Made by a program: the position numbers and the translations under genes. 64,000 nt of DNA from Sphingobium sp. JS3065 (lineage in GTDB: Bacteria > Pseudomonadota > Alphaproteobacteria > Sphingomonadales > Sphingomonadaceae), in the NCBI RefSeq assembly GCF_026427355.1, contig NZ_CP102665.1:1-64000 (forward strand). The letters are read 5' to 3'. Position 1 is the first letter of the stretch. The number at the start of each line of letters is the position of its first letter. Shown here piece after piece: positions 17,379 through 26,981 of the stretch. Below the pieces are notes generated by a model. That model saw only the letters and a program-made list of their open reading frames with translations. It did not search any database and was not told where the DNA came from.

Positions 17379-19721
17379 ATGAACAGTTTCTACAAATACG
17401 CACTTCTGGCCGGATCTTCGCTGGGCGCTGCTTTTGCGGCACCGGCGGTTGCTCAGAGTGCCGCCGCTCAGACTACGCCAGAAGCGCCCGCTGGCGACGA
17501 GATCATCGTGACCGCCAATAAGCGTGCAGAGAATGTGCAGGACATTCCCAAGTCGGTCCAGGTGATCGGCTCCGGCGCGCTGCAACGGCAGAATATCGTC
17601 AATATCGGCGAGCTGCAGAAGCTTGTGCCCACCATCGCTGGTGAAGGCCAGACGCTGGCGATCCGCGGCGTCGGCACCGGCGCGTCGAGCGTCAACGCGC
17701 CCAACAAGGTCGGCATCGTTCTGGACGACATTCCGCAGCCTTCGTCAACCACGCTGTCCAACTTCCTGCTCGACGTAGAGCGCATTGAAGTGTTGCCTGG
17801 CCCGCAGGGCACGCTGGCCGGCCGCAACGCGACCGGCGGCCTCGTCAACATGGTGACGCGCGGCCCATCGGCGGAATGGACCGGCTTTGCCAATCTGCTC
17901 TACACTTCGGACCAGCAGAAGCAGGCTGCCTTCTTCCTAGCCGGCCCGGTCAGCGACAAGATCCAGATCAGCACGTCGCAATATTTTGACGGCTTCCGCG
18001 GTCTGACCAAGAACATCTATCTCGACCAGTGGTCCAACAGCTACACCTACGGGTCGCGCAACAAGGTCAAGCTGCTGCTGTCCGACCAGTTCACGGTCGA
18101 TGTCACCGCTTTCTATCAGTATAGCCACCAGAATGGCGACAACCAGATCGCGCCCTTCGCCTATGTTCCGGCAGGGTTCAACTTCCCGAGCGACGTCTAC
18201 AAGCGGCCTTTCTCGCAGATGCAGCCCGGCGTGACGCCGAGCCTGAGCAACCGGAACTACGCCAGCCTCTATAATGGCGAATCCCGCACCGTCGACTATG
18301 GCGGCATCCTGCGCCTGACCTTTGAAACGGCGGGCGGAACGACGCTGACTTCGATCAACTCCTACCTGAATGAAGACAGAAAGCGTGACATCGACTTCGG
18401 CCTGGGCGTGATCCCGCTGGCCGATCTGAACGTGCGGCCGGAATTTGATGGTCTGGTTCATTCCAGGCTGAAGGTTGAGTCCTACACGTCGGAACTTCGC
18501 CTCAACTCCGCCGATGTCGGGCCGCTTCATTATGTCGCAGGTCTGTTCTTCTCGAACGAGAAGTCGGAAAATGATTTCGTCCGCTATCTCTTCCCCGCGG
18601 TGACGAACGGCCAGTTCGATACCAAGTCCTATGCGGCTTATGCGCATGCCGACTATGACATCACGGAACAGCTGAAGCTGCAGGGCGGCATCCGTTTCGA
18701 GAAGGACGAGGTGGGCTATCGGGCCAAGGTTCCGACGCTTCCCGCAACCCAGAAGCTGACGTCGGATGGCGTCATTCGGACGTTCGCCGCTTCGCAGGTC
18801 GCCGCGACCGGCAAGGGTTCGGGCGGTGACAGCTTCCTCAACTATGACATCGGCGCGCAGTATCGCGTGAACCGCGATCTCATGTTCTATGGCACCTTCG
18901 CCAAGGCGAAGCAGGGCCCGATCTTCGACCAGTCCGATACGAATGGTCTGCTGAGCGCGGCTGGCATTTCGACCCTGCCCCAGGAATCGGTGAAGTCCTT
19001 TGAACTCGGCATGAAGTCGCAGTTCTTCGACCGGGCGCTGACGCTGAACGTTTCGCTGTTCAACAGCACCTACAAAAATTACCAGGTGCAGACGAGCGTT
19101 GTCATTGATCCGAACCAGCCGCCGCAGCGCAAGCTTGCTTCGGTCGGCAAGGTCCGCACCCGCGGCGTGGAATTTTCGGCTTCGGCCCGCCTGATGTCCA
19201 ACCTGCGCACGGATCTCAATGTCGCCTATACCGAGGCGAAGATCCTCGATTTCCCCAATGCGCCTTGCTACATCAACGCGGTCCGCAACACATCAGCCTG
19301 CTTCGTCGCGAACCCGACCGCGCCGACGGCAGCGCAGTACTTCACCCAGGGCAACCTTGCTGGCGAACTGCTCAACCGGGCGCCGAAATGGCGTGGCACC
19401 TTGACGCTGGATTACAGCGTGCCTGTGAATGGCGACGGGCTTGAAGCCTTCATCGCACCGCTGGTCAAATATGCGTCGAAGCAGCGCACCGACCTGCTGC
19501 GCGGGCCGACGTCCTACCTGCCCGACACGACCTATGTCGATGTCAACGTGGGTGTTCGCAACTCGAATATCACTGCCGAACTGTTCGTCCGCAACCTGTT
19601 CAAGGAAAATGAGCAGACCTTCATTCCGCAGCAGAGCTTCAGCCCGAACGGCGCGCTCCAACGGGTGATTGAACGTATCAACAGCCGCTATATCGGTGGC
19701 CGTGTACGCTACAGCTTCTAA
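17379..19721 (+). CDS. TonB-dependent outer-membrane receptor
   Basis: 780 residues with a complete signal peptide (KYALLAGSSLGAAFAAPAVAQ) and then DEIIVTANKRAENVQDIP, the TonB-box/plug entry. The plug motif is LPGPQGTLAGRNATGGLVNMVTRGP near residues 140-164. The C-terminus is GGRVRYSF with a terminal Phe, as expected for BamA-inserted barrels. It is the first gene before a tannase-type esterase but is separated from it by a strong terminator. An operator-like palindrome upstream ties it to the acyl-CoA genes and suggests it imports their substrate. Confidence 0.93.
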   Translation: MNSFYKYALLAGSSLGAAFAAPAVAQSAAAQTTPEAPAGDEIIVTANKRAENVQDIPKSVQVIGSGALQRQNIVNIGELQKLVPTIAGEGQTLAIRGVGTGASSVNAPNKVGIVLDDIPQPSSTTLSNFLLDVERIEVLPGPQGTLAGRNATGGLVNMVTRGPSAEWTGFANLLYTSDQQKQAAFFLAGPVSDKIQISTSQYFDGFRGLTKNIYLDQWSNSYTYGSRNKVKLLLSDQFTVDVTAFYQYSHQNGDNQIAPFAYVPAGFNFPSDVYKRPFSQMQPGVTPSLSNRNYASLYNGESRTVDYGGILRLTFETAGGTTLTSINSYLNEDRKRDIDFGLGVIPLADLNVRPEFDGLVHSRLKVESYTSELRLNSADVGPLHYVAGLFFSNEKSENDFVRYLFPAVTNGQFDTKSYAAYAHADYDITEQLKLQGGIRFEKDEVGYRAKVPTLPATQKLTSDGVIRTFAASQVAATGKGSGGDSFLNYDIGAQYRVNRDLMFYGTFAKAKQGPIFDQSDTNGLLSAAGISTLPQESVKSFELGMKSQFFDRALTLNVSLFNSTYKNYQVQTSVVIDPNQPPQRKLASVGKVRTRGVEFSASARLMSNLRTDLNVAYTEAKILDFPNAPCYINAVRNTSACFVANPTAPTAAQYFTQGNLAGELLNRAPKWRGTLTLDYSVPVNGDGLEAFIAPLVKYASKQRTDLLRGPTSYLPDTTYVDVNVGVRNSNITAELFVRNLFKENEQTFIPQQSFSPNGALQRVIERINSRYIGGRVRYSF

Positions 19722-19729
19722 GGGGTTGG

Positions 19730-19765
19730 GCGGGAGCGCGGCGACGCGCTCCCGCTCCTTTTTTT
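19730..19765 (+). terminator. Rho-independent terminator of the TonB receptor gene
   Basis: An 11-bp stem, CGGGAGCGCG pairing with CGCGCTCCCG plus a flanking G-C, has a GCGA loop. Five bases later comes a run of seven T (19759-19765). It lies 8 bp after the stop codon. Confidence 0.8.
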
Positions 19766-19852
19766 GGAAGGAGGGGCGAGCCGCGCCGACATCCGGCAGC
19801 GGCTCCACCTCGTAACCCACCAGGCGCAAAAAAAAACGCTGGTAGGAGCAAG

Positions 19853-21547
19853 ATGACGATGGCAGCAAAAGCGGTTTTGTCCCTGGCGTCTGCCTCTATT
19901 CTCGCCTTGCATTGCCTGGCCGCCCATGCTGCGCCGGGGCAAGCCCCGCGGGCCGCTGCGGTGGAAACCGGCGGGGAGGCGGCATGCACTGCGCTGTCCC
20001 GCGCGGTCCTGACCGATACCGACATCATCAGCGCGGCCTTCCAGCCTGCAAATCTGCCCATATCGGGCGCGACCGCAAGGGCATCGGACGGGTCCGGCAG
20101 CACCGTGTCGATTTCCGGACTTCCTGCTTTCTGCCGTGTCGTGGGTCGCATCCATCCAGAGCCGGGGTCGGACATTCGGTTCGAAGTCTGGTTGCCCGCT
20201 CAATGGAACGGCCGTTATCTGGGCGTCGGCAATGGCGGGCTTGCCGGATCGATTCGATACCGCGATCTTGGCGATGCGATGCGCACTGGCCATGCCACGG
20301 CCTCGACCGATACGGGCCATGTCGCCGAACTGCCCCATGAGGCGTCCTGGGCGACGGGCAATCCCGTCAAACTGCGCGATTATGGCTGGCGCGCCATTCA
20401 TCTGACAGCCGTGAACGCCAAGCAGCTGGTCGCTGCCTATTATGGCCGGGCGGCGGACAAATCCTATTTCCAGTCCTGCTCCAACGGCGGGCGACAGGGG
20501 CTGATGGAGGCTTCGCGCTTTCCCGAAGATTATGACGGCATCCTGGCGGGCGCCCCCGCCGCGCAGATCACCAGATCAATCGGCACCATGCTGTGGACGC
20601 AGCAGGCCCAGCGCGCGCCTGGCGCAGCCCTGCGGCCAGAGCAGATGCTGTTCCTTCAGGGCGAAGTGCTAAGGCAATGCGATCGCCTGGACGGGTTGAA
20701 CGACGGTCTGATCGACGATCCCCGGGTCTGCCGACCCGACCTTGCGCGGCTGTCCTGCGGCAAGAGCAGCGCGCCCCAATGTTTTTCCGCGCCGCAGATC
20801 AAGGCGCTGGGCCAAATCTATGCCGGACCGCCGCGCCCGGCTGATGCGCCTCGGTCCTTCGCTTTTCTCGCGTCGGGGGCGGAGGCGGGAAATCCGGTCC
20901 CGTTCCTGGGCTGGGACGGCTATATCACCGCAGGCGGCAAGGCGCCGCCGCAGGGTAGCCTGCTGGCCGCGGGCGTGCTCCAGAGCCTGATGTCGCCGCC
21001 GCTTGGGCCGGTGGAAAATTTCAACTGGAAGACCGATCCGCCCAGAATCAGCGCGGCGCTGAGCGGCGTGCTCGACGTGCAGCCCGACCTGTCGCGATTT
21101 TTCGAGCATGGCGGCAAGCTGATCCTCTATCACGGCTGGGCCGACGCGGCGATACCGCCCGAACAGACGATCGACTTTTATGACAATGTCTTCAAACAGT
21201 CCGGGCCGAAGGCGGCGGCTTCAACGCGGCTCTTCATGATCCCCGGCATGCAGCATTGCATGGGCGGCACGGGGGCGGAACTGTTTGGCGAACTCAACGC
21301 GCCAGCCAAGGATGCGCGCCCGGAAAACAATATCGCGATGGCGCTGCGCCAATGGGTGGAGGGCGGCCGAGCGCCTGAAAGCGTTATCGGCGTCAGCAGG
21401 GCCGCACCGGCGTCATCAGGCGCCGCGCCAGCGAGGGAGCGGCTGCATTGCGCCTTCCCTGCGCGCGCCGTGCTCACGCCGGGGGCGGACCCGGACAAGG
21501 CCGCAAGTTATGTCTGTCCACCCGCAGACGCAGCCCATCAGCGATAG
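19853..21547 (+). CDS. Tannase/feruloyl esterase family hydrolase
   Basis: 564 residues, secreted (signal peptide SLASASILALHCLAAHAA). The family cleaves aromatic acid esters. The catalytic Ser is in YFQSCSNGGRQG near residue 208. The Asp is in LILYHGWADAAIPP. The His is in MQHCMGG. The paired cysteines next to Ser and His (CS...HC) are the disulfide hallmark of the tannase triad. Start ATG 19853 is preceded by TAGGAG. ATG 19859 is an alternative. It opens a rightward run of hydrolases (formylglycine enzyme, lipase-like, sulfatase), which suggests deconjugation of an ester- and sulfate-bearing compound. Confidence 0.88.
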   Translation: MTMAAKAVLSLASASILALHCLAAHAAPGQAPRAAAVETGGEAACTALSRAVLTDTDIISAAFQPANLPISGATARASDGSGSTVSISGLPAFCRVVGRIHPEPGSDIRFEVWLPAQWNGRYLGVGNGGLAGSIRYRDLGDAMRTGHATASTDTGHVAELPHEASWATGNPVKLRDYGWRAIHLTAVNAKQLVAAYYGRAADKSYFQSCSNGGRQGLMEASRFPEDYDGILAGAPAAQITRSIGTMLWTQQAQRAPGAALRPEQMLFLQGEVLRQCDRLDGLNDGLIDDPRVCRPDLARLSCGKSSAPQCFSAPQIKALGQIYAGPPRPADAPRSFAFLASGAEAGNPVPFLGWDGYITAGGKAPPQGSLLAAGVLQSLMSPPLGPVENFNWKTDPPRISAALSGVLDVQPDLSRFFEHGGKLILYHGWADAAIPPEQTIDFYDNVFKQSGPKAAASTRLFMIPGMQHCMGGTGAELFGELNAPAKDARPENNIAMALRQWVEGGRAPESVIGVSRAAPASSGAAPARERLHCAFPARAVLTPGADPDKAASYVCPPADAAHQR

Positions 21548-21685
21548 AAACCCTTGTTCGCTCATGAATAACAGCTGGCGCTTCGCACGGCAGATCGACT
21601 GGTTCTGATGGGTGGGTTGGTGCATAGCCTTTCCGCTCGAAGAGCTACGGCGCGCTCGGTTTACCGGGTCTGCCTACAGGAAGAA

Positions 21686-22642
21686 ATGGGCTTGGCGATG
21701 ACTGATGGCATGCACTATGTGGGCGGCGGGATTTTCCGCATGGGATCGGACCGTTTCTATCCAGAGGAGTCTCCCGCGCGTATGGTGCGCGTCGACGGCT
21801 TCTGGATAGATGAGACGCCGGTCACCAATCGCCAGTTCGCCCGCTTTGTCGAGGCCACAAACCATCGCACATGGGCGGAAATCCCACCCGACCCCAGCCT
21901 CTATCCCGGCATGGACCCAGCGCTGGTGGGCGCGGGATCGCTGTTGTTCCAGCGTACGGCGGGGCCGGTCGATTTGATGGACTATACGCAATGGTGGCAT
22001 TTCAGTCTTGGCACGGACTGGCGCCATCCTTATGGGCCTGACAGCAGCCTTGAGGGGCTGGAGGATCATCCCGTAGTTCATATCGCCTTCGCCGATGCGG
22101 AGGCTTACGCCCAATGGGCCGGCAAAGCGCTGCCGACGGAGGCGGAGTGGGAATATGCCGCGCGCGGCGGGCTGGAAGCTGCGGAATTCGCCTGGGGAGA
22201 CGAACTGGCGCCCGGTGGCCGGATGCTCGCCAATTACTGGCAGGGCGCCTTTCCCTATGGTAACACGCTGGCCGACGGTTACGAGCGGACGTCACCGGTC
22301 CGCACCTATCCCGCCAACGGCCATGGCCTGTTCGACATGATTGGCAACGTCTGGGAATGGACGGCTGACTGGTACAGCCAGCCGCGTATCGAACGCAAAT
22401 CCAGGGGCAGCTGTTGCGTTCCCGCCAACCCGCGTGGTGGTACGAAGCGTGGCAGCCTCGATCCCGCCATGCCGGACCTGCCGATCGGGCGGAAGGTGGT
22501 GAAGGGCGGTTCGCACCTTTGCGCGCCCAATTATTGCCAACGGTATCGCCCGGCGGCACGGCATCCGCAGGCAGTGGACAGCTCGACCTCCCACATCGGC
22601 TTTCGCTGCGTCATCCGAGGGAAAGGCGATGCGTCCGCATGA
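21686..22642 (+). CDS. Formylglycine-generating enzyme family protein
   Basis: Copper-dependent oxidation of the Cys in sulfatase C-x-P-S-R to formylglycine, judged from the family. About 318 residues. The start could be ATG 21686 or 21698, and the AGGAAG upstream is badly spaced for both. The FGE-sulfatase fold is clear: GGGIFRMGSDRF, VDGFWIDETPVTNRQFARFV, LPTEAEWEYAARGG, NVWEWTADWY, KVVKGGSHLCAPNYCQRYRPAARH. The two cysteines spaced C-x4-C (about Cys279 and Cys284) match the catalytic pair of human FGE. It sits 1.1 kb from one sulfatase and about 11 kb from another, both with CxPSR. Confidence 0.85.
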   Translation: MGLAMTDGMHYVGGGIFRMGSDRFYPEESPARMVRVDGFWIDETPVTNRQFARFVEATNHRTWAEIPPDPSLYPGMDPALVGAGSLLFQRTAGPVDLMDYTQWWHFSLGTDWRHPYGPDSSLEGLEDHPVVHIAFADAEAYAQWAGKALPTEAEWEYAARGGLEAAEFAWGDELAPGGRMLANYWQGAFPYGNTLADGYERTSPVRTYPANGHGLFDMIGNVWEWTADWYSQPRIERKSRGSCCVPANPRGGTKRGSLDPAMPDLPIGRKVVKGGSHLCAPNYCQRYRPAARHPQAVDSSTSHIGFRCVIRGKGDASA

Positions 22643-22686
22643 TCTCAAGCCCCAGTCGCCCGACCCGCGCCCCAAGGAGTTGCTGA

Positions 22687-23673
22687 ATGCGTAAACATGC
22701 CATGATATTCGCCGCGATGGTGGCCTTCGCAGGGACGCTGACGGCGCCCGCGCAGGCACGGACGGTGGTTCCGGCCATATCGGCCAAGCCCGTCACCAAC
22801 GACTCCATGCCCGAGCGTGTGCTGAACTTCCCCGAGGGCGTCAGAGCCAGCGCGGACGTGACCTATTCCACCATCGTGGGTTATCGGCCGATCACCCTGG
22901 ATCTTTACCGTCCCAGGACGAAGGGGCCACACCCGCTGGTCATCTATGTGCATGGCGGTGGGTGGATGATCGGCAACACCCGGGAACTGGGCGCCTTCAC
23001 CAACCTGCCAGCGGTTTTCGCCGGTCTGTCTGCGAAGGGCTATGTCGTGGCGTCGCTCGAATATCGGCTGGGTGGCGAAGCGCCTTTCCCGGCGGCGGTT
23101 AACGATGTGCGCACCGCCATCCGCTTCCTGAAGGCCAATGCCGGCCGTTATGGCGTCGATACGCGGCGCGTGGCGATCTGGGGCGCTTCGGCCGGCGCCC
23201 AGCTGGCCTCGCTCGCCGCGCTTGACTGCGGCCATCCGCCCAGCGGAGAGGACAAGAGCAATCCGGGCGAAAGCGATTGCGTCCAGGCAGCGGTGACCTG
23301 GTACGGGCTTTTCGACTTTTCGAATGCGCCCCAGTCGGCCGCGTCGCGCGCGAAGGATATCTATCTCGACTGCAAGAACAGCGTCTGCGATCCGCGAACC
23401 GTCACCGCTGCCAGCCCGGTGACATATGTCGATGCTAAAGATCCTCCGATGCTGCTGATCCATGGCACGCAGGACAAGACCGTCTCCATGGCTCAGTCGC
23501 AGGCGCTGGCGGACAAGCTGAAGGCGGCGAAGGTTCCGGTCACGCTGGAGTTGATACCGGGGGCGGCCCATGGCTGGACGGGCGTCGATGAGGCCGCCAC
23601 CCGCGCGGCCAGCCTGCGGGCGTTGGACCTGACGTTCCGTTTCCTGGATGCGCAGCTCAGGCCGACGCGCTGA
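22687..23673 (+). CDS. Secreted alpha/beta hydrolase (carboxylesterase/lipase-like)
   Basis: 328 residues with a signal peptide (MIFAAMVAFAGTLTAPAQA). YVHGGGWMIGN near residue 93 is the HGGG oxyanion signature of hormone-sensitive-lipase-like enzymes. GASAGAQLASL near residue 175 carries the nucleophile Ser. LIHGTQDKTV supplies the Asp, and AAHGWTG the His. AAGGAG lies 7 bases before the ATG. It falls between the formylglycine-generating enzyme and a sulfatase, 44 and 26 bp away respectively, so one transcript is likely. Acts on an unidentified ester. Confidence 0.87.
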   Translation: MRKHAMIFAAMVAFAGTLTAPAQARTVVPAISAKPVTNDSMPERVLNFPEGVRASADVTYSTIVGYRPITLDLYRPRTKGPHPLVIYVHGGGWMIGNTRELGAFTNLPAVFAGLSAKGYVVASLEYRLGGEAPFPAAVNDVRTAIRFLKANAGRYGVDTRRVAIWGASAGAQLASLAALDCGHPPSGEDKSNPGESDCVQAAVTWYGLFDFSNAPQSAASRAKDIYLDCKNSVCDPRTVTAASPVTYVDAKDPPMLLIHGTQDKTVSMAQSQALADKLKAAKVPVTLELIPGAAHGWTGVDEAATRAASLRALDLTFRFLDAQLRPTR

Positions 23674-23699
23674 GCATCCTTGGTGCGCCTCGAACAATC

Positions 23700-25094
23700 A
23701 TGACGAATGAAGGACTGAGAAAAGTGGACAGGCGGAAATTTCTGGCAGGTGGAATGGGTTTGATGTCGGCGAGCCTTGCGCACGCGGCCACCCCCACGCG
23801 CGCTCCCAATTTCATCGTCATCTATTGCGATGATCTGGGCTATGGCGACATCGGCCCCATGGGCGGTCGCGATATTCCGACGCCGCACCTCGACCGCATG
23901 GCACGGGAGGGCATGACCCTTACCGACTATTATGCGCCGGCCAATGTCTGCACCCCGTCGCGCGCGGGGTTGCTCACGGGGCGCTATCCGATCCGTTCGG
24001 GCATGTCGAAGGTGTTGAACACTGGCGATACCCGGGTCATGCCGCAGTCGGAGGTGACGATCGCAAAGGCGCTGAAGCCCGCCTACACCTCCGCCCTGAT
24101 TGGCAAGTGGCACCTGGGTCATAGCGGCCCTGCATGGGCGCCGACCAATTATGGGTTCGACCTCTTCTACGGGCTGCCTTACAGCCACGATATTTCTCCG
24201 CTGAAGGTCTATGAATTCGACAAAACCGGCCAGCGCGGCGAATGGGAACCGGACTTTCCCCGTCTTCAGCAGCAATTCTACACGCGCGCGGAACGCTTTC
24301 TGGAGGAGCAGCAGGGCAAGCCCTTTTTCCTCGAACTGGCGCTGAGCTCGCCGCACCTGCCCAACTATCCCGCGCCCGGTTTCGAACAAAAATCGCTCCA
24401 TGCGGGTGCCTATGGCGACACGGTGATGGAGATCGATTCCATCGTCGGCCGGCTGATGGAGAAGCTCAAGCGGCTGGGCCTCGACCGCGATACGCTGGTG
24501 ATCTTCAGTTCGGACAATGGGCCATGGTTCGAAGGATCGACCGGCGGCCTGCGGCAGCGCAAGGGCGGCGCGGGTTTCGACGGCGGCTATCGCGTGCCCT
24601 TCATCGCGCGCTGGCCGGGGCATATTCCCGCCAACCAGCGATCCGACGCCATCGCCATGGGCACCGACCTGTTGCCGACCTTCTGCGCGCTGGCCGGGGT
24701 GGCGCCGCCACAGGGCGTGGAACTGGACGGCAAGGACATCGGCCCGGTCCTCTTGCGCAAAGCCGCCACGCCCCATGACGAGCTGGTACTGTTCCAGGGC
24801 GAGGAAGTCGTCGGCATCCGCACGCAGAAATGGAAATATGTGAATGCCGACCTTTATCAGGATTATTTCATCCTGCTGGACAAGCGGGGCTATCCCCAGC
24901 TTTACGACATGAGCCGGCCAGGCGAACAATATAGCGTCGCCTCGCTCCACCCCGATATACTCAAGGCCATGCAGGCCCGGCTTGCGCGCGCGGTCGCCCG
25001 GTTCAATCCGCTGCGCACCGCCCCCAGTCCGCTCGACAAGCAGCGGGCCGGGGTGAAAGAGCGGCATGTGCCTGAACAATGGCGCTCGGAATGA
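23700..25094 (+). CDS. Formylglycine-type arylsulfatase, Tat-exported
   Basis: 464 residues. DRRKFLAGGMGLMSASLAHA is a twin-arginine type signal (RRKFL), so the enzyme is probably folded before export. Catalytic CTPSR carries Cys84. Metal ligands appear in YCDDLGYGD (about 42-50) and FSSDNGPW. IGKWHLG is the usual arylsulfatase lysine/histidine motif. The ribosome site for 23700 is poor, and GTG 23724 would keep the RR motif, so the exact start is uncertain. It is adjacent to the enzyme that could mature it and precedes an acyl-CoA ligase by 40 bp. Confidence 0.9.
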   Translation: MTNEGLRKVDRRKFLAGGMGLMSASLAHAATPTRAPNFIVIYCDDLGYGDIGPMGGRDIPTPHLDRMAREGMTLTDYYAPANVCTPSRAGLLTGRYPIRSGMSKVLNTGDTRVMPQSEVTIAKALKPAYTSALIGKWHLGHSGPAWAPTNYGFDLFYGLPYSHDISPLKVYEFDKTGQRGEWEPDFPRLQQQFYTRAERFLEEQQGKPFFLELALSSPHLPNYPAPGFEQKSLHAGAYGDTVMEIDSIVGRLMEKLKRLGLDRDTLVIFSSDNGPWFEGSTGGLRQRKGGAGFDGGYRVPFIARWPGHIPANQRSDAIAMGTDLLPTFCALAGVAPPQGVELDGKDIGPVLLRKAATPHDELVLFQGEEVVGIRTQKWKYVNADLYQDYFILLDKRGYPQLYDMSRPGEQYSVASLHPDILKAMQARLARAVARFNPLRTAPSPLDKQRAGVKERHVPEQWRSE

Positions 25095-25134
25095 AAAGAT
25101 CGTCGCCACCCCCATAAAGTGAAAGAGCCACCGC

Positions 25135-26805
25135 ATGACTGTACCTGAACTCAGCCTTCTGGTTGGGGCGATCGGGCCGCCGCTGATCGAACATACGATC
25201 GGCGCTGCGCTGGAGCTCGCGGCCCGCCGCTGGCCCGAAGCGGAGGCGCTGGTGTCCCGGCACCAGGGCGTGCGGCTGTCATGGGCGGAGCTGAACGCCG
25301 CGACCGATGCGTTCGCGGCCGGGCTGCTGGCGCTGGGGCTGCGGCCGGGCGATCGGCTGGCGGTGTGGGCGCCCAACTGCGTCGAATGGGCGATCACGCA
25401 ATTCGCCACCGCGCGCGCCGGTATCGTGCAGGTGAACATCAATCCCGCCTACCGCCCGTCGGAACTGGAATATACGCTGCGCAAGGTCGGGGTGAAGGCG
25501 CTGGTCTGCGCAACCGCCTTCAAGAGCAGCGACTATGTGGCGATGGTCGAGACGCTGATTCCGGATCTGGCCGTGACGGGCGAGGCCAGGTCGGAACGCC
25601 TGCCGGACCTTGCCCACATCATTAAGATGGGTGGCGATCCCCGGCCAGGCTGGTTGCAGTTTGACGATGTCGCGGGTTTGCGGACCGAAGCGACCGAGCG
25701 AGCGCTTCTGGAACTGACCGCTGGCCTTCAGGCCAACGACCCGATCAACATCCAGTTCACCAGCGGAACCACCGGTTCGCCCAAGGGGGCGACGCTGTCG
25801 CACCGCAATGTGCTCAACAACGCCTATTTCGTTGGTCTTGGCATGGGATTGGGGGCGGGTGACCGGCTGTGCATCCCGGTGCCGCTTTACCATTGTTTCG
25901 GCATGGTGATGGGCAATCTCGCCTGTCTGGTCCACGGCGCGACGATGGTCTATCCCGGCGCTGGCTTCGACCCGCTCGCCGTGCTGCAGACGGTGGAGGC
26001 GGAGCGTTGCACCGCGCTCCATGGCGTGCCCACCATGTTCATCGCGCAGCTGGAGCACCCCGAATTCGCCCGCTTCGATCTGTCGAGCCTGCGCACCGGG
26101 CTGATGGCGGGATCACCCTGTCCAGAAGCGGTGATGCGCAAGGTGATGACGCAAATGCACATGCGCGACATCGGCATCGCCTATGGCATGACCGAAACCA
26201 GCCCGGTCAGCTTCCAGACCGCCGTGGACGACTCGCTGGAACGGCGCGTCGGCACCATCGGGCGCGTCCAGCCGCATCTGGAGGTGAAGATCGTCGATCC
26301 GGCAACGGGCGAGATCGTGCCACGCGGCCAGTCCGGCGAACTGTGCACGCGGGGCTATTCGGTCATGATCGGCTATTGGGGCGATCCGGAAAAGACCGCC
26401 GACGCCATCCGCGACGGCTGGATGCATACCGGCGACCTCGCCGTCGTCGACGCGGAGGGCTATGCCCGCATCGTCGGCCGGATCAAGGACATGATCATCC
26501 GGGGCGGCGAGAATATCTACCCGCGCGAGATCGAGGAACATATTTACCGGCACCCGGCTGTCGAGGACGTCCAGATCATTGGCGTTCCCGATGAGAAGTT
26601 CGGCGAGGAAGTCATGGCCTGCGTCCGTTTGCGCGCCGGGGAAACGCTGGACGCCGACACCATCATCGCCTTCTGCTGCGGGCAGATCGCGCATTACAAG
26701 GTGCCGCGCTATGTCCGCTTCATCGACAGCTTCCCGATGACGGTGTCCGGCAAGGTGCAGAAATATCTGCTGCGCGAAATGATGATCGCGGATGTGACGG
26801 GCTGA
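25135..26805 (+). CDS. AMP-forming acyl-CoA synthetase
   Basis: 556 residues. The order is N-terminal adenylate domain, phosphate loop [20 protein letters not shown] near residue 205, [12 protein letters not shown] near residue 345, and hinge [21 protein letters not shown]. The C-terminal lysine motif is [14 protein letters not shown]. It resembles medium/long-chain or branched acyl-CoA ligases. As the last gene of the esterase/sulfatase run, it would activate the acid released by deconjugation. The role is inferred from position. Confidence 0.9.
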   Translation: MTVPELSLLVGAIGPPLIEHTIGAALELAARRWPEAEALVSRHQGVRLSWAELNAATDAFAAGLLALGLRPGDRLAVWAPNCVEWAITQFATARAGIVQVNINPAYRPSELEYTLRKVGVKALVCATAFKSSDYVAMVETLIPDLAVTGEARSERLPDLAHIIKMGGDPRPGWLQFDDVAGLRTEATERALLELTAGLQANDPINIQFTSGTTGSPKGATLSHRNVLNNAYFVGLGMGLGAGDRLCIPVPLYHCFGMVMGNLACLVHGATMVYPGAGFDPLAVLQTVEAERCTALHGVPTMFIAQLEHPEFARFDLSSLRTGLMAGSPCPEAVMRKVMTQMHMRDIGIAYGMTETSPVSFQTAVDDSLERRVGTIGRVQPHLEVKIVDPATGEIVPRGQSGELCTRGYSVMIGYWGDPEKTADAIRDGWMHTGDLAVVDAEGYARIVGRIKDMIIRGGENIYPREIEEHIYRHPAVEDVQIIGVPDEKFGEEVMACVRLRAGETLDADTIIAFCCGQIAHYKVPRYVRFIDSFPMTVSGKVQKYLLREMMIADVTG

Positions 26806-26819
26806 GTGGCTCCTCTCTC

Positions 26820-26858
26820 ACCGCGCGCGGGTGACCCGTTCAGTCACCCGCGCGCGGT
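26820..26858. terminator. Long GC-rich hairpin at a convergent gene end
   Basis: A perfect 16-bp inverted repeat (26820-26835 with 26843-26858) has a 7-base loop, 14 bp after the acyl-CoA synthetase stop. No T-run follows. It is probably a transcription end or RNA-stabilising structure between convergent genes. Confidence 0.5.
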
Positions 26859-26866
26859 ACCGGGTC

Positions 26867-26973
26867 ATAGAGCGGTTTTCGATCTAATTGAATCAGATCG
26901 ACCGCTCTATTCCTTTGTTTTACCGCGATTTCTTAAACGTCAGATGATGCCATCTGACTGGAAATCGCTCTAT
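26867..26973. repeat. Intergenic palindromic repeat element with ATAGAGCG termini
   Basis: A 107-bp unit bounded by ATAGAGCG (26867) and its exact reverse complement CGCTCTAT (ending 26973). The left half folds as ATAGAGCGG/CCGCTCTAT with an inner TCGATCT/AGATCGA. The right half has GTCAGATG (26939-26946) paired with CATCTGAC (26951-26958). No ORF is inside. The design and wording resemble the dispersed intergenic repeats I know from alphaproteobacterial genomes. That family assignment is from memory. It occupies the gap between convergent genes. Confidence 0.6.
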
Positions 26974-26981
26974 CCCCCGAA

